Notes under the pieces: model-generated
Seen by the model: only the letters and a program-made list of their open reading frames with translations
Told to the model about the DNA's origin: nothing
Database searches by the model: none
Shown: piece by piece, positions 24,690 through 35,900 of the stretch
Layout of the letters: each line of letters starts with the position of its first letter
Numbering within the stretch: the stretch's first letter is position 1
Translations under genes and position numbers: made by a program
Origin: Micromussa lordhowensis
Lineage: Eukaryota; Cnidaria; Anthozoa; Scleractinia; Lobophylliidae
NCBI GenBank assembly: GCA_964020085.1
Contig: OZ026606.1
Coordinates: 4,057,423 to 4,121,422, forward strand
Direction: 5' to 3'
DNA: 64,000 nt

Positions 24690-25808
24690 CTAAATATCAT
24701 GCAAGTCAGTAAAAGCTAACTTCACAGGCGTCCCTCTAAACGACCTCGTTTTAAGTTCGTATGGTCTGACAGTGTTACATGTTGAACTGTGACTAGGATT
24801 TAGCGCACAAATGTACACATTACTGGTGCTCAGTCCACGATCTGTCCGTCTGCAACGCATCGCTGCATAGGCCCATCGTACATACCTGAATTTCTTTACT
24901 AAGAACGACCGGACGTTACCCGAAAATTTCCGATTGCGGGCGATAAAAATCACCGGATAACACACAGAACGGAAACTCATAGCGACCTTGGCGATGCTGT
25001 GCAGTGCGAGAGAGTAGAAACTCGAACTGCCTTCTCTAAAAACATACAAGACCATGCTCGGCATGAGGCAAAGGAAATACACACTTATGATGAGGATCGT
25101 TGTGAACGCAGACCTCATGTACGCATCGGCAGGATTTCTCGGATATTCGAGCACGTGAACACGAGCGCGCTTGTGAATGGCGCTCCGGAGGATTCGTACA
25201 CTTGCGTAAAATATTATGCAGCATGGAATGAAAAAGGACAAGATCCAGAGTACGATCCGAAACGTTAGAACAGGAACGTTGTCATGCTCTCGGAATGTCA
25301 AGTACTTTTCGCAGTTTCCTAGCACCCAGGCTATAAATCTCTTTCCGGGTTTGTTGATAAGGATTAAGTCCCAGGGAAGCGCCGACACCACAGCTTGGCT
25401 CCAAATGAAAATGATAACGCGCATGATTACTTTCTTGGTGAACTTGTGATGACTTCTTTTCACGACAGCAAAGTAGCGATCCACAGCAATGGCCGCCAAG
25501 CTCAATACGGAAACAAAAAACAAAAACATGTTTACAGTGCCGGCAAAAATGCACAATTTCCCGCCCAGCACCTCGAGTCGAATGAGGCTTGATCCGTAGA
25601 CGAGAATGCCATTGATGGCGAATGAAAACTCCGCAGAAATGTGGCTTATAACTAACATATTAGTGGGTGTTTGCATTCGATAATCTCGCCAATAAGCCAC
25701 AAGAAGAATCCCGTTGCCAATCATTCCTAACACAAACAGGATCAACACAATAATTCCCTGGCTGAGTATGGCACATTTGTCGTTGGCGACTTCGGTTTTG
25801 AAGACCAT
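24690..25808 (-). CDS. class A GPCR, paralog pair member 2
   Basis: Intronless receptor of 372 residues with a very short N-terminus. Landmarks: GNG (31-33) in helix 1, SAEF with Glu60 in helix 2, Cys86 and Cys166 as the disulfide pair, VDRY (109-112), Trp136, Pro195 in helix 5, CLMP (247-250) in place of CWxP, and CYPVIF (283-288) in place of NPxxY, lacking both the Asn and the Tyr. The tail is basic and Cys-containing and stops exactly after KLAFTDLHDI (363-372), the same tail motif as its 20.7 kb neighbour. The matched loops (TNMLVISH, PWDLI, SAFTT) make a tandem duplication the simplest origin. ATG 25808 is preferred because it leaves a complete helix 1. Ligand unknown; the Glu in helix 2 and the changed helix 6/7 switches may mean unusual signalling (inference). 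Confidence 0.92.
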   Translation of the reverse strand: MVFKTEVANDKCAILSQGIIVLILFVLGMIGNGILLVAYWRDYRMQTPTNMLVISHISAEFSFAINGILVYGSSLIRLEVLGGKLCIFAGTVNMFLFFVSVLSLAAIAVDRYFAVVKRSHHKFTKKVIMRVIIFIWSQAVVSALPWDLILINKPGKRFIAWVLGNCEKYLTFREHDNVPVLTFRIVLWILSFFIPCCIIFYASVRILRSAIHKRARVHVLEYPRNPADAYMRSAFTTILIISVYFLCLMPSMVLYVFREGSSSFYSLALHSIAKVAMSFRSVCYPVIFIARNRKFSGNVRSFLVKKFRYVRWAYAAMRCRRTDRGLSTSNVYICALNPSHSSTCNTVRPYELKTRSFRGTPVKLAFTDLHDI

Positions 25809-27089
25809 TTCTTCTGTTCAACTGATGAATAGCCTTTTCAGGAGTGTATCTTGCTATACAAATTAAGACGCCCGTATATGTTTCCTTTTAAGTTGTGGAC
25901 ATTCCAGGGCATCTATCAATGATATCTTCTGTAGATTTCTTTCGATTTAGTTGTCTGGTATGAGTTAAACACTTGTCCTTGTCACCCGACTAATTACTCG
26001 TTGAATGGTTAAGTGTCATAAATAAAAAAACTATCTTATTAGTGACAATGTAAAATATTGAATCGTGAATTGAATAACTAATGTGTCCCTAATTACTAAT
26101 GTGTCCCTGCTATAGCCATCGATAACAGCTTCTGGAGCTACCTGTGATTCTTTAAAACTAGCTGTTCGCTTCGATATAATTCGACTGACACTTGTTGTGG
26201 TTTTAGCGGTTTGGCAAATGATCAGCCACGATCAGAGATTATTGATGTCGAGAGCCTTAGTGAAGTGTTATATTTGATCACCAAAAAAGTATTTCAACAA
26301 GCCGTCAATATTGGCTTTGAATGGCTAATCCTTACGACCCTTACGTGAGGTTTGCTACAAGATGAAACACGAAACAGCTTTGTCATGCTATTAAGCGGCT
26401 TGACCGCCAACAGCGACCTCAAATCGGATATCTTGACATTAGAAGTTTACTCTCGGTGACGTAACAAATTCATTCTTTCATTTCTCGTCGTAATATTGCC
26501 GATGTAACCTTACGTGACACCGCTTTATAGCAAATATCACAAGACCCTAGCTGAGATTCCGCCTTTCAAACCTTTACAAGAAGGGTAGCTTGATTTGTTC
26601 GAAGTAGTCAAACTCTGCTCTTACACTTTCGGAGGACCACGTGTTTGTTAACCTTTTTTTGCTATCAAGCGTCACCCCTCGTGAAATAAAGTTTCTACTA
26701 CTGCAAACGAGAACCTTGCAGTGTATCAGGTCTTATCATAACTAGCTGTTTTTATCGAAGGACAGGGGGCGCAAGAAGCAATATAGGACTAAGAGTGCGG
26801 TTGGTTGAGCGGTATCAGTTTTTCGCTGATATGGGGAGTTGATTACCGTTCATATTTGATTCAGTTGATGGTAATCACCGCGATTACGTCACTTAACCCA
26901 AATCACATTAAAATCTCCGAGCGGACGCTCAACATATAATACATCTCAGTCTTCCTGTATGACTGGAGTACGGTTTGGATAATTGTCGAATGAAGATTAA
27001 AGCCAGAACTGACTCACAGCCAAAATTTTAACAGCCATACAACATTGGCAAATGGCCCGAGACGTTACTAAGTAGTCTCATTAGTGTCT
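25809..27089. other. upstream flank of GPCR, no gene recognised
   Basis: Contains a direct repeat (ACTAATGTGTCCCT, twice within 26080-26112) and, near 26830-26880, short self-complementary motifs that look like the remains of another inverted-repeat element. No ORF of interest. Confidence 0.4.
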
Positions 27090-27732
27090 TGACCCCCTGG
27101 GGATACTTCCATATAAAAATTACGGGATACTCGTCGTACCTTTTAAGGCGGGGGTAAACATGAATAAGCGTGAAATTTGAAGTGATATAGAAAGGAAATT
27201 GTTAGGATTAAGATGGGTTGGAAACACTACCAGACAGTTGACCCCCGCAAAAGAGAGCCCCGGGTTGGTAGGGGACTATTTGGTATCCGTCTACTAATTC
27301 TTCACTTCAAATTTCAATTTTCCAAATCCATCAAATCTTCAACATTTCATATTTTCCTCAATTTAACCTATCCTTTGAGAAAAAAATATCTCTTTCCCAA
27401 AATGCCCAAAAATCACCCCAAAATTTACACAAAACCGCCAAACAGTGGTTACTGAGATAAGCAGAGAGATTTAGTGTCGCTTGAAACGTGACCGAGATAT
27501 TGGCAGAAAGGCCGTGTTAAGCGACCTCAAAACAGCCTTAAGGGTTCAGCTTCAAAAGGGCTGTGGCGGGAGCTTTTGCGGTACCTTTTACCTTTTAGGA
27601 TATTGAGCCAAAACAAAACATGAAAGGAGATAATGTGTTGTTTTAGACTTGATACTCCTTAGGGGTTCTTTTCAATTTTCCGAAGAGTACCCCGTCTTTT
27701 TATATGGGATTTTTCCCACCCCCAGGGGGTCA
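27090..27732. mobile_element. inverted-repeat element carrying a nested TTAA element
   Basis: The outer ends TGACCCCCTGGGG and CCCCAGGGGGTCA match. The arms extend inward through CCATATAAAAA and GGGATACTC-like blocks on the left against GAGTACCCCGTC and TTTTTATATGGG on the right. The middle is occupied by a separate TTAA-flanked element (27147-27537). No transposase ORF. Confidence 0.65.
27147..27537 (+). mobile_element. TTAA-flanked GGCGGGGGTA element (family T), decayed copy
   Basis: The left end is TTAA|GGCGGGGGTAAACATGAA. The body aligns, in reverse orientation, with the element at 53783-54348: shared blocks include ACCAGACAGTTG, CTTCAA followed by TTTC, and GCTTGAAACGT followed by CGAGATAT. 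The right terminal repeat is decayed, but a TTAA lies at 27538-27541 where it is expected. The 80-codon ORF at 27213-27455 is an accident of the repeat. Confidence 0.65.
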
Positions 27733-28265
27733 TTGACCTCTTCTTTCTACTTTCGTAATGACAACTGAAAACAGCCAAAAACAAATGAGAATTGATCGAA
27801 ATATTCAAACACAAGGACATTTATACCGCACTTAAATCTTTTTACACTGTCTCAGCTACATCCCATTAAAGAATATCAACTGATAACACTTGGACAAAGG
27901 AAATGTAAATATCTTGCGTGATAGGCTGACACTGATATTCATAATATCGACATAATTCCATCCTTTAGTTGTTTGGTTGACAATTTCAAGCGTTGAAGGG
28001 AATTGCTTGCTTTGTAGGTAACATGGGTTCCGTTTGTAAAATCATCATCGTTTGAGATCCTTGCAGTGTGCCGGGGGGACTCGTTTGTTGCACAAGCCAA
28101 CCAAATTTGAAACAGTGATGATCAATGGGTTCGTGATAGGTAACGCGTATGTAAGCGATATATCTATTGTAGCTCTGAGTGTGAGATCGAAGTGAAGTAG
28201 TGAGCTTAGGAAAACAAAATCTGATAAGTGGAAGTCAAGAGAATCAGGTCAAGTGTGTGATATCC

Positions 28266-28277
28266 GGGGGGGGGGGG
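28266..28277 (+). repeat. G12 homopolymer
   Basis: Twelve consecutive G in an otherwise AT-rich stretch. No gene was found between 27733 and 28653; the 97-codon ORF spanning this run has no recognisable domain. Confidence 0.7.
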
Positions 28278-28653
28278 TGTTCTGACATGCCGGATGGAAG
28301 AATATTGGATTTTGGCGAGCTGTATCCTTGGATGTATACACCAGGGTTATTCTTGCTTCCTTATCTTCCTACCTATATGTGCAACCACTGTAGAAATTAT
28401 ATTGTAGAATGTCAGTTAGAATGCCGAGTTTTTGTTCTTAGCGCTTTAAAAATAGCGATGATTGAATGCCTCCAAAATAATCTTAATTTTTGATCAGTAC
28501 CAAACCTATAAGGGTGTCTTCAAAAAGCTTTGATGTACCGTATCTGTTGAGATGGATTTGTGCCAAATGTTTTCTACAAAGCTGATTCTGACGAATTGGC
28601 TGTGTGCCGAGGGAGGAAGGGAGACAGTGTGACATAAGATCGACTTACATAAG

Positions 28654-28815
28654 TAATGGTAATAGGACTGAGTGGAGTCCAATTCGGTCTGTAATCATAC
28701 AAGTGATAACAAAATCGGACGACCGCGCAGCGGGAGCCTGATGAAAGAAAGGGACAAATTGTATTAAAGTACTGACAAAGGAGAAGTAAATTGCTTCATG
28801 TCACTCTGAAATTGA

Positions 28816-28847
<32 letters not shown>

Positions 28848-28912
28848 GATTGGCTTATTAAACTGTCCGATAACAAAGTGTCCAATAACAACTTGGCAAG
28901 TGAATTAGATCG
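28654..28912. mobile_element. dispersed repeat, family P, copy 3
   Basis: Shares the head GGACTGAGTGGAGTCCAATT and the tail block (GATTGGTTGATTTAAACTAC, two 15 bp units, AACTTGGCAAGTGAATT) with 23811-24210. It has lost the second arm of the head hairpin. Confidence 0.7.
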
Positions 28913-28934
28913 CTTATTACGGGCCGGGCGATCA

Positions 28935-29195
28935 TGTACATTTTAATGTTGCTACGGCAACATGCTCTTTTCCAGTCTCCTTCCCCTTCATAATCAAATA
29001 TTACCATTTGCGACTCAACAGGGCAAAATACCTGGTCCTATCTAAGACATGCCAGACCCACCTTCCACTGGGTCTCCTCTTGAACATTTTTAATTGCGCG
29101 TTTTGCCCCGTGTAGCTACAAATGATAATATTTGATTGTGAAAAGGAAAGAGACTGGAACCGAGCATGTTGCCATAGCAACATTAAAATATACAC
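28935..29195. mobile_element. foldback MITE, about 260 bp
   Basis: The left arm, containing TTTTAATGTTGCTACGGCAA, is matched by a right arm that reads TTTTAATGTTGCTATGGCAA on the minus strand. The match continues through CATGCTC, CCAGTCTC and AATCAAATATTA, about 90 bp per arm. A minus-strand ORF at 29001-29327 crosses it and is not a gene. Confidence 0.75.
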
Positions 29196-29657
29196 CAGCT
29201 GGTACATTTCGTAAGGTGTAATATCCCTACCAAGTTTCAATTGCATTGCTTCATTATTGGCAGAAATATTCTTGATTTTGTGATATTCTTGATCTTGTGT
29301 CGTCTCATCGCTGTCCCTGCTGCACAACTAGTGACCTAATTTGCATAATAGGAAAACTTGAATATCTCTAGAACAAAACGAGATATCTCAAAAAGAAAAA
29401 CGTCATTTTACTCTACTTTGAAAGTATTTTAAATAAGCGTTGTTTTAAAATGACCTATTTTTCGTTTACTCTTTGCGTTTTAGTGCCGAATAATTTTAAT
29501 GTATTCTTAGCTATTTTTATTGTCTATACTATTTTATTAAGAGAGAGTCCACTACATGCGCATGTTCAGAACGCCGCTAACTTTCCCCCTAAAACGATGG
29601 AGAATCATTTTCAACACAGATGCATATATGGCATAAGTTGAGGAAACGCATGTACTA

Positions 29658-29913
29658 CAGTCGAATCTCCGGTTGCAATCACCTCTGCGTAGGCGACCAT
29701 CTCTCCTCAGCGACCAGTTTTCCAAAATTACCAAACGTTTCCAAGTCAAATCAATATGTTTGGAACTTATTGTAAGTGACTTCTTCTTGTAAGCGACCGC
29801 GATCACTTTTAGAGCTAAAAGTTTGCAATTTTGACACGATATGGTCTAATCTCTCCTGTAAGCGACCGGCAAGGCTTGACATTTTGGGTGGTCGCTTACG
29901 GGAGGTTCAACTG
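29658..29913. mobile_element. Tigger/pogo-like MITE, TA target site
   Basis: The ends CAGTCGAATCTCCGG and its partner GGGAGGTTCAACTG are flanked by TA (29656-29657 and 29914-29915). Internal repeats GTAAGCGACC and GGTCGCTTACGGGAG are typical of cnidarian elements whose ends resemble the CAGTTGAACCTC termini of pogo-type Tc1/mariner elements. It has no transposase. Confidence 0.75.
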
Positions 29914-29915
29914 TA

Positions 29916-31072
29916 TAATAAAGGAAAGGAGACTCGGGGCCCTGTTCATAGGCGACATCTAAGAATAACACACTACAAGGCTAAAATTAATAATATTGAT
30001 TACATATTACTAATACCTGTATCTAAAGTCACGAATAAAAGAAATTAAAATCACGAATGAAAACAGATGGCAGCCACTACAGGCTTCAAGGATGTTACTT
30101 AAATCACGTCTGTGTATTTGGGTCTTGAACTGCTTAAGGCTGGCAGTCGATCTTTCTTTACTTGATATCTTATTCCAGTCGAGCTTTGGTTTTGGGCCCA
30201 AACATCTAACGTGGGTACATCAATGATTCGCAAAAAACTGATAGGCAAAACATTTAACTTCCATCACGCTTCAGATAGCATTATATTATTCACCAGGAAA
30301 AATTCGTTATCTGAACTTTTTTTCACTCATGCACTGAAGTTTAAATCACTCATTCAAAATGATGAATATTTGATGTATGAGCTACACAATTTATAGCAAG
30401 CACTCGAGGATGACTTCATTTGTTATCGTTTAGTCATGCATCATGGGTGGTAAAGTCAGATTTGTTAGAGTGTTTGGGACTTTTCCTGCTTTTCTGATTT
30501 CACTTAACTGGCTTTGAACGCTATTTTCGACAGAGTTTTCTCACGTGCGATCGCGTTGCAGGGGTGTAGTGTGTGTTTTTTAATTGAGTACGCACCAAGA
30601 GAAACTTAAATGGAGGGGCTTATATCCGAGCCCGGGCCTCAATTACTGAAGAGGAAGAAAAACTGTTTTGAAATGAGCTACAGCAGCCAGTGTAGATCAA
30701 AATACGTTTTGCGTATAATGATTTATAACTAAGCTTGAAAACGTACATTGTAATTGGATGAGGGCTTATATGGCAGTAAACGGTATCTCCTGATCTACCG
30801 AGAAAACTAGCTAGTCATGTATGTCCTTGGAGAATATCTACTCCCTGAGGCAGTCACAGAAAAAGCTGTTTGCTTGTCGAAACAAATAATGCCTGCGGGC
30901 AAATATCCGTGTATGTTTGGATCGAGACGTAAATTTTTCAAAATAATGATGACAGATTGACAAACAAAATCTCTTTCCTAAGAAAAAAGATCAAATTGCC
31001 CGCATAATACTTCCTCTCAGGAGAAAGCTCTATATACGCAGCGCTTTTCGTTTGAGTGTCGGAAGTAATCAG
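29916..31072. other. intergenic, no gene recognised
   Basis: Short ORFs only (the largest are 90 and 63 codons at 29776-30201, overlapping a MITE). No RNA gene seen. Confidence 0.4.
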
Positions 31073-31316
31073 TGCCGGGTTGTTCGAAAGCCGATTAAGG
31101 GTAATCCAGGATTAAAAGTTAACCGAAGTATTCATTTTTCCTGTATAAAAATGTTTTTCATTGCCTATGTCTTGTGAAGTTTGAGATTATTCGAACTCAA
31201 GACTGACGGACACTGATAATGTAAACAGAAAACGTCACCGAAAAGTTTCAAAAATAAAACAAAAACTCTGGCTAATTCTGGGTTAGCTTGATGGGGCTTT
31301 GAACAACCCCCGGCCC
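31073..31316. mobile_element. MITE, family G, copy 1
   Basis: The terminal repeats are GCCGGGTTGTTCGAAAGCC on the left and GGCTTTGAACAACCCCCGGC on the right. The body shares TAACCGAAGTATT, ACAGAAAAC and CACCG blocks with the copy at 39693-39962. No ORF. Confidence 0.75.
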
Positions 31317-32381
31317 AGGTAATTACTTTGAATTGATTTTGGTTTTAGATGTTTTTACTACAGTTTGAGATTGGCTGAGTAGTCTAAATGCAGTGCTTTT
31401 TCGAGAGAGGTTTGCTACACTGCTTACCAAGGTTTCGTAACTTAACCACAGTAATTAGAGAAGCTTCCGCTTACACGGACGGTTTGAAGTTTTCTCGGAC
31501 AGCAAGTGCTGCGATGTTGCACAGAAACTATTAAGAAACTACAACATTTCTGACTTTACAGACGGAATACTCCAATGCTGAACAAAGGTCGTTGTCGATT
31601 TGCAGTCTGTGATGATGAACCAAAATCTCTTAACTGACTGTGTATAAAGCTTTGTAGATGAATAGTGGACAGAAAATTTTGAGATATCGCAGAGCCTTTT
31701 TCCACAAAAACCTGAAACGTCGTCTGCTACGGAGCCCTTGCTGCGTAGATGTTTACCCGCACCTCTTCTTATTCGGGGCCGCTTTAAAGTCAGGTTTGCC
31801 TTTATTCTCCAAAAACCTCAGTCAATTATGATTTTTTTCTCTCCCTCCCCGCGTGACCAACAGAACTTCTTCTTGCGCCTGCATGTTCACTTCTACTGAG
31901 CTACTGAGCTTCAAAAAGAAGGAAACGATGGAAAAAGCAAGCCGGGATTTCTTTGCCTAAACATGAGTTTATTTAGCTTTTTTGCCCCGTTGACTTGAAA
32001 CCTACTTTTATTAGGAGGAATCTTAGTGTATTTTTCTGTTCTTTACGTGCTGAACGCGGGAACACTCGGCTGCTAAGATGTCGCGACACTGACTTCTGCT
32101 TTTCCTCGGTTACCCGGTCGGCTACTGAGCTAAACCATGCCTGATGAGACGTTCAACTGTCGACAAACCTGGGTTGACTAACTTTTGATTTTGCCGCCAT
32201 TTACCGAGGTTTACTACTGTTCACTCGAAAAAGTTCACTTCAGTCAAGATTAAAACAAAACCAAGGTGAACATCTCTCGTGAAAACATGGGCTAAATTAG
32301 AGTGGTTGAAATTGAAAAATTATGATATCAGTCAGCAGTCCGGTTCATCCCGATAGAGGACGGCCGTGACTCGCATTTCAA
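31317..32381. other. upstream region of TRIQK
   Basis: No ORF worth calling. GC content and CpG density rise toward 32.4 kb, consistent with approach to a promoter. Direct evidence for a transcript is lacking. Confidence 0.35.
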
Positions 32382-32464
32382 CCAATGAGAATTCGTGTTA
32401 CGTTTCGAGTGTCACGTCAAAACAAAGCAGGATGGCGGACGACGTGAGATTCGACGAATCGTGA
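32382..32464 (+). promoter_or_regulatory. probable TRIQK core promoter
   Basis: A CCAAT box (32382-32386) is followed by a CACGTCA half-CRE (about 32413-32419) and by GGATGGCGG (about 32430-32438), which resembles the YY1 motif found near start sites of TATA-less housekeeping genes. The same ATG opens a 10-codon ORF that ends at 32464, so if transcribed it would be an upstream ORF. Promoter assignment is inference from motif order and position. Confidence 0.45.
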
Positions 32465-32705
32465 TCTTTTGATCTGTCCATTATTTTTATTCGAACGGGA
32501 AGGTACATCATTGTGACATTGTATATTTTGTATTGATTAAAATAGGATTTCAAAGGCAACTCTGTTTTGGGGTTCTTTGAAAGGGTCTTGAAAGAGTTTG
32601 AAGAAGGCTAGCAATCAGCAATTAGCTTGATCAAATCACCAAATCGCAGCCAGCGCGATTTCTAGTAGAGATTAAGAGAGACTGCTTTAAAGAATTCTGG
32701 CATTG
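32440..32705 (+). other. probable noncoding first exon of TRIQK
   Basis: A consensus donor (CATTG|GTAAGT) falls after 32705, and an acceptor-like GGGCACAG|AG falls at about 32900, just upstream of the TRIQK start codon. That would make 32.44-32.71 kb a 5' UTR exon. The start is approximate; RNA data would settle it. Confidence 0.4.
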
Positions 32706-32927
32706 GTAAGTAGTTGTATTTTCCGTTTTTGCATATTGAACTGATTCGACCTGATCTTAATAAAAGGTCAAAGAGCTTCGAAAAGGATCAGATGTTGGGC
32801 GCCCATGTTTTCCCGCCATTCGTAAGCGAAGAGGTCTGGGTATGAAACTGACACGTCATGCAACATAAATAAAGGTAAAATAAAGAAGGTCGGGCACAGA
32901 GAGGTCTGTTGAAAAAACGTCTGCTAA

Positions 32928-35900
32928 ATGGGACGTAAAGATGCAGAGGGAAGATCGGATGTAGAAAAATTCAGGAAGAATATAGGTGAGGGCTTAATCC
33001 AAGTTTAACGCTTTTGTTTATATAGCTGAAAAAATCGTTGCTTGCCACCTTGAGCGCCAGCGTTTAGTTGTAGGTAAGTTTCATGTTGTGAAGTAAACGT
33101 TAAAGCGCCACTATGATCAAATTCTTGATACCCATTTTTTTACATTTTCGTACACAACAGGTCTTTCCTAGATATCTTGCCAAATTTCAATCAATTACGA
33201 ACATTAGAACTCGCTGTTTTTGGACCTTTATTTCCGAGAATTTACGGCCGCCATTAATTCTTGGTGAGAATTGGAGAAAATGACGTCATTTTCTCAAAAA
33301 TACCACACGGGTTGAAATTATAATAACCATTACCGCAGCAATTCGCATAAAGAATAACAAAAACTTTGGTTCATATATTCGTGCAATATTCGACATTAGT
33401 TGTTATTATAATTTCAACCCGTGTGGTATTTTTGAGAAATGACGTCATTTTCTCCAATTCTCAACCAGGACTTGGAACAAGGGAAATTAATGGTGGCCGT
33501 AAATTCTCGGAAATAAAACTCCAAAACTGCGAGTTCTAATGTTCGTAATAGATTGAAATTTGGCAAGATATCTAGGAAAGACCTATTGTGTTCGAAAATG
33601 TAAAGAACTGGATATCGAAAATTTCATCATAGTGGCACTTTAACGAGCAACCCCGCAATAGTCACATACGTTCGCCCTTTAGGTATTTCTTTTTGGCTGC
33701 CTCGACACTCTTGTGCAGGACTAAAGTTTCAAACGTATCTTCCGGCCTCAAAATGGCCTGTTTCGACTCGTGTGTGCTGTCTGTCCGTCATGATGGCATG
33801 GAAGGTATAGAGTTTCCCTGATAGGGATGGGGTAGGGATTCTGGCCACTGGGAAAGATTGAAAATAATGTAAAATGCAGTCAGAGTATGTTGTATCCTAA
33901 CCCAAGAACTGCTATGTTGACCAATTTTATTCCCTACATCATCTATGCTCCAAGATTTGCAAGTCAGTAGATTTGGCGCATTTAATTGGACCAAATTTGT
34001 AACATCAAACAGTCAGTCATGCAAAATCAATTTTATTGGCTACTGATAGCAAAGGAAAACAAATGTGTAGTATTATAGCTCACCATTAAATTTTCTCCGA
34101 TTCGTATTGGTTTAAATTTATCACATGATGTAATAGTGTTCATCCACAGAGAAACACTATCAGCCCATACTGCCCGTCCGAGGAAAGTACCCAGATGGAT
34201 AGTACTCATCCGTGAAAATTTTTCTGTAAGCAAGCCAGCTTAAAGAAAATTTTACATTTAACACAGCTTTCATAAGTTAATAATTCAATGTGATTTTTGA
34301 ACTATCGCATGGAAGAAAACTTTGCGATGAACAATAAAGACAATAGAGTGTTTATGTGTCGGCACTATCAGTCTGATAGTTGCCCCTTGGAAATTTGATG
34401 TTCTTTAAACTAGCATATTTGCCCTTGAAGTTTTGCTTCTCAGGGAAATAATTATTTGTTTTGAGAACATCAAATTTCTGTGGGGCAATTGTCAGCCGGT
34501 AGTCCCTTGACAGAAACACTCTATTGTTAAAATAGTCTGTTTCATTTGAATGGCAAGTGGCCAGCTGTTCTTGAGTTCAACCACCCTTGTCTTGCTAATG
34601 TAAGCCAAATTATAGGCAAGACAATGTAATTTGTAACTATAATGGTAATTGTGCATTACCTCATAGCAATTCTGCAGTGTAACTAGGATTTTGTCAATAT
34701 ATGATAATCACAGCAGATGAAATTTCAGTCACTTTAACCAGTAGAGTTGCCATAGTCAAATCTAGCCTTTAATCCTGTTGTTTTGTTTTTATTTTGTTTG
34801 TTTTGTAATTTGACTTTTCTTCTTAAGTAACCACTAAGGGAAGCCTGGATCAGTTTTGCATTCTGAGGTGTCATTGCTTCTCAGTTAGGGTTTTCTGCTG
34901 TAGTGTGTTTGGAACGAGAAGATGGCACGGTTTTAATCAGGAATCCAATTTAATCATTTGCTTCCCGTGCATATTGCTCAATTTCAATGTATACAGGCAA
35001 AAGACTTCCAGGTTATGATTACTGTATTTCTTTTTGCTAGCCAAGACCAGTGTTGGTACATGTATAAGTTCTTTTATTGTCACATGTAATTGTTTTTTTT
35101 GCTGTGTCAGGAAAACAGGAATTTAAAGGTCGTAGCAAGAAGAAGACACTATCAATTCGTGACAAAGCTCAATCCAGGAGATCAAGTGGAACTATTCAGG
35201 TAAATTAGAATTCAAGATAACAATGATTAGTATTGACTTGTGAGAACACAACAAGAAACATCACATTTTTCTGTTCATTTGACTTAATTATTCCTACATG
35301 TAGTTTTCAAATGAGTTTTTTATTTAATAACATTCAGGTTGGACACAGAACATGACTTCAGCTGATATTGTTAAAATGCCAGCAGGGGTAATGAATAGTA
35401 CATGTATGTACGTGTACATGTATACTTAAACCTTTTTGTCCAGGGGGTGGGAGTGATGGGTAGGGGTTTTAAACGGAGTTGACAACATCTACAGTAGCAG
35501 TATTTATCAAAGACATATATACAAAGCACCAAGTTCACTGTACGGAGCTTCTACTGAATCTCAATACCAGAGGTGAACAAACAAAGCCCAGGGATCCATA
35601 TTGGTTTTTTTCTCCAACTCGTCAGCCGGGCAAGTGTGCCAGATGACATACTTACCCTGGCAAACCTTACTTTCCCTTTCAATGGCCACAGAACGGCATG
35701 CAAATGGAAAGTTTACTTTTATAATATTTTTACATGACCAGTCTCCCAGTGCATCATGTCCATAGTTGCGGCTGTCGGTTGACACCAAAAATCTAAGTAA
35801 AACACTTTCACTCTTCCTGCTCATATTTGGGTTCTTTTTCCGAGATGTTAGCATTACTTAATGCTGTGTCCTGATCAAAACAGCTGACGTGATTGCACTA

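Noticed and set aside
32432..32464. ATGGCG start after a promoter-like stretch, considered as the TRIQK start codon
   Set aside because: The frame stops after 10 codons, and the recognisable protein begins at 32928.
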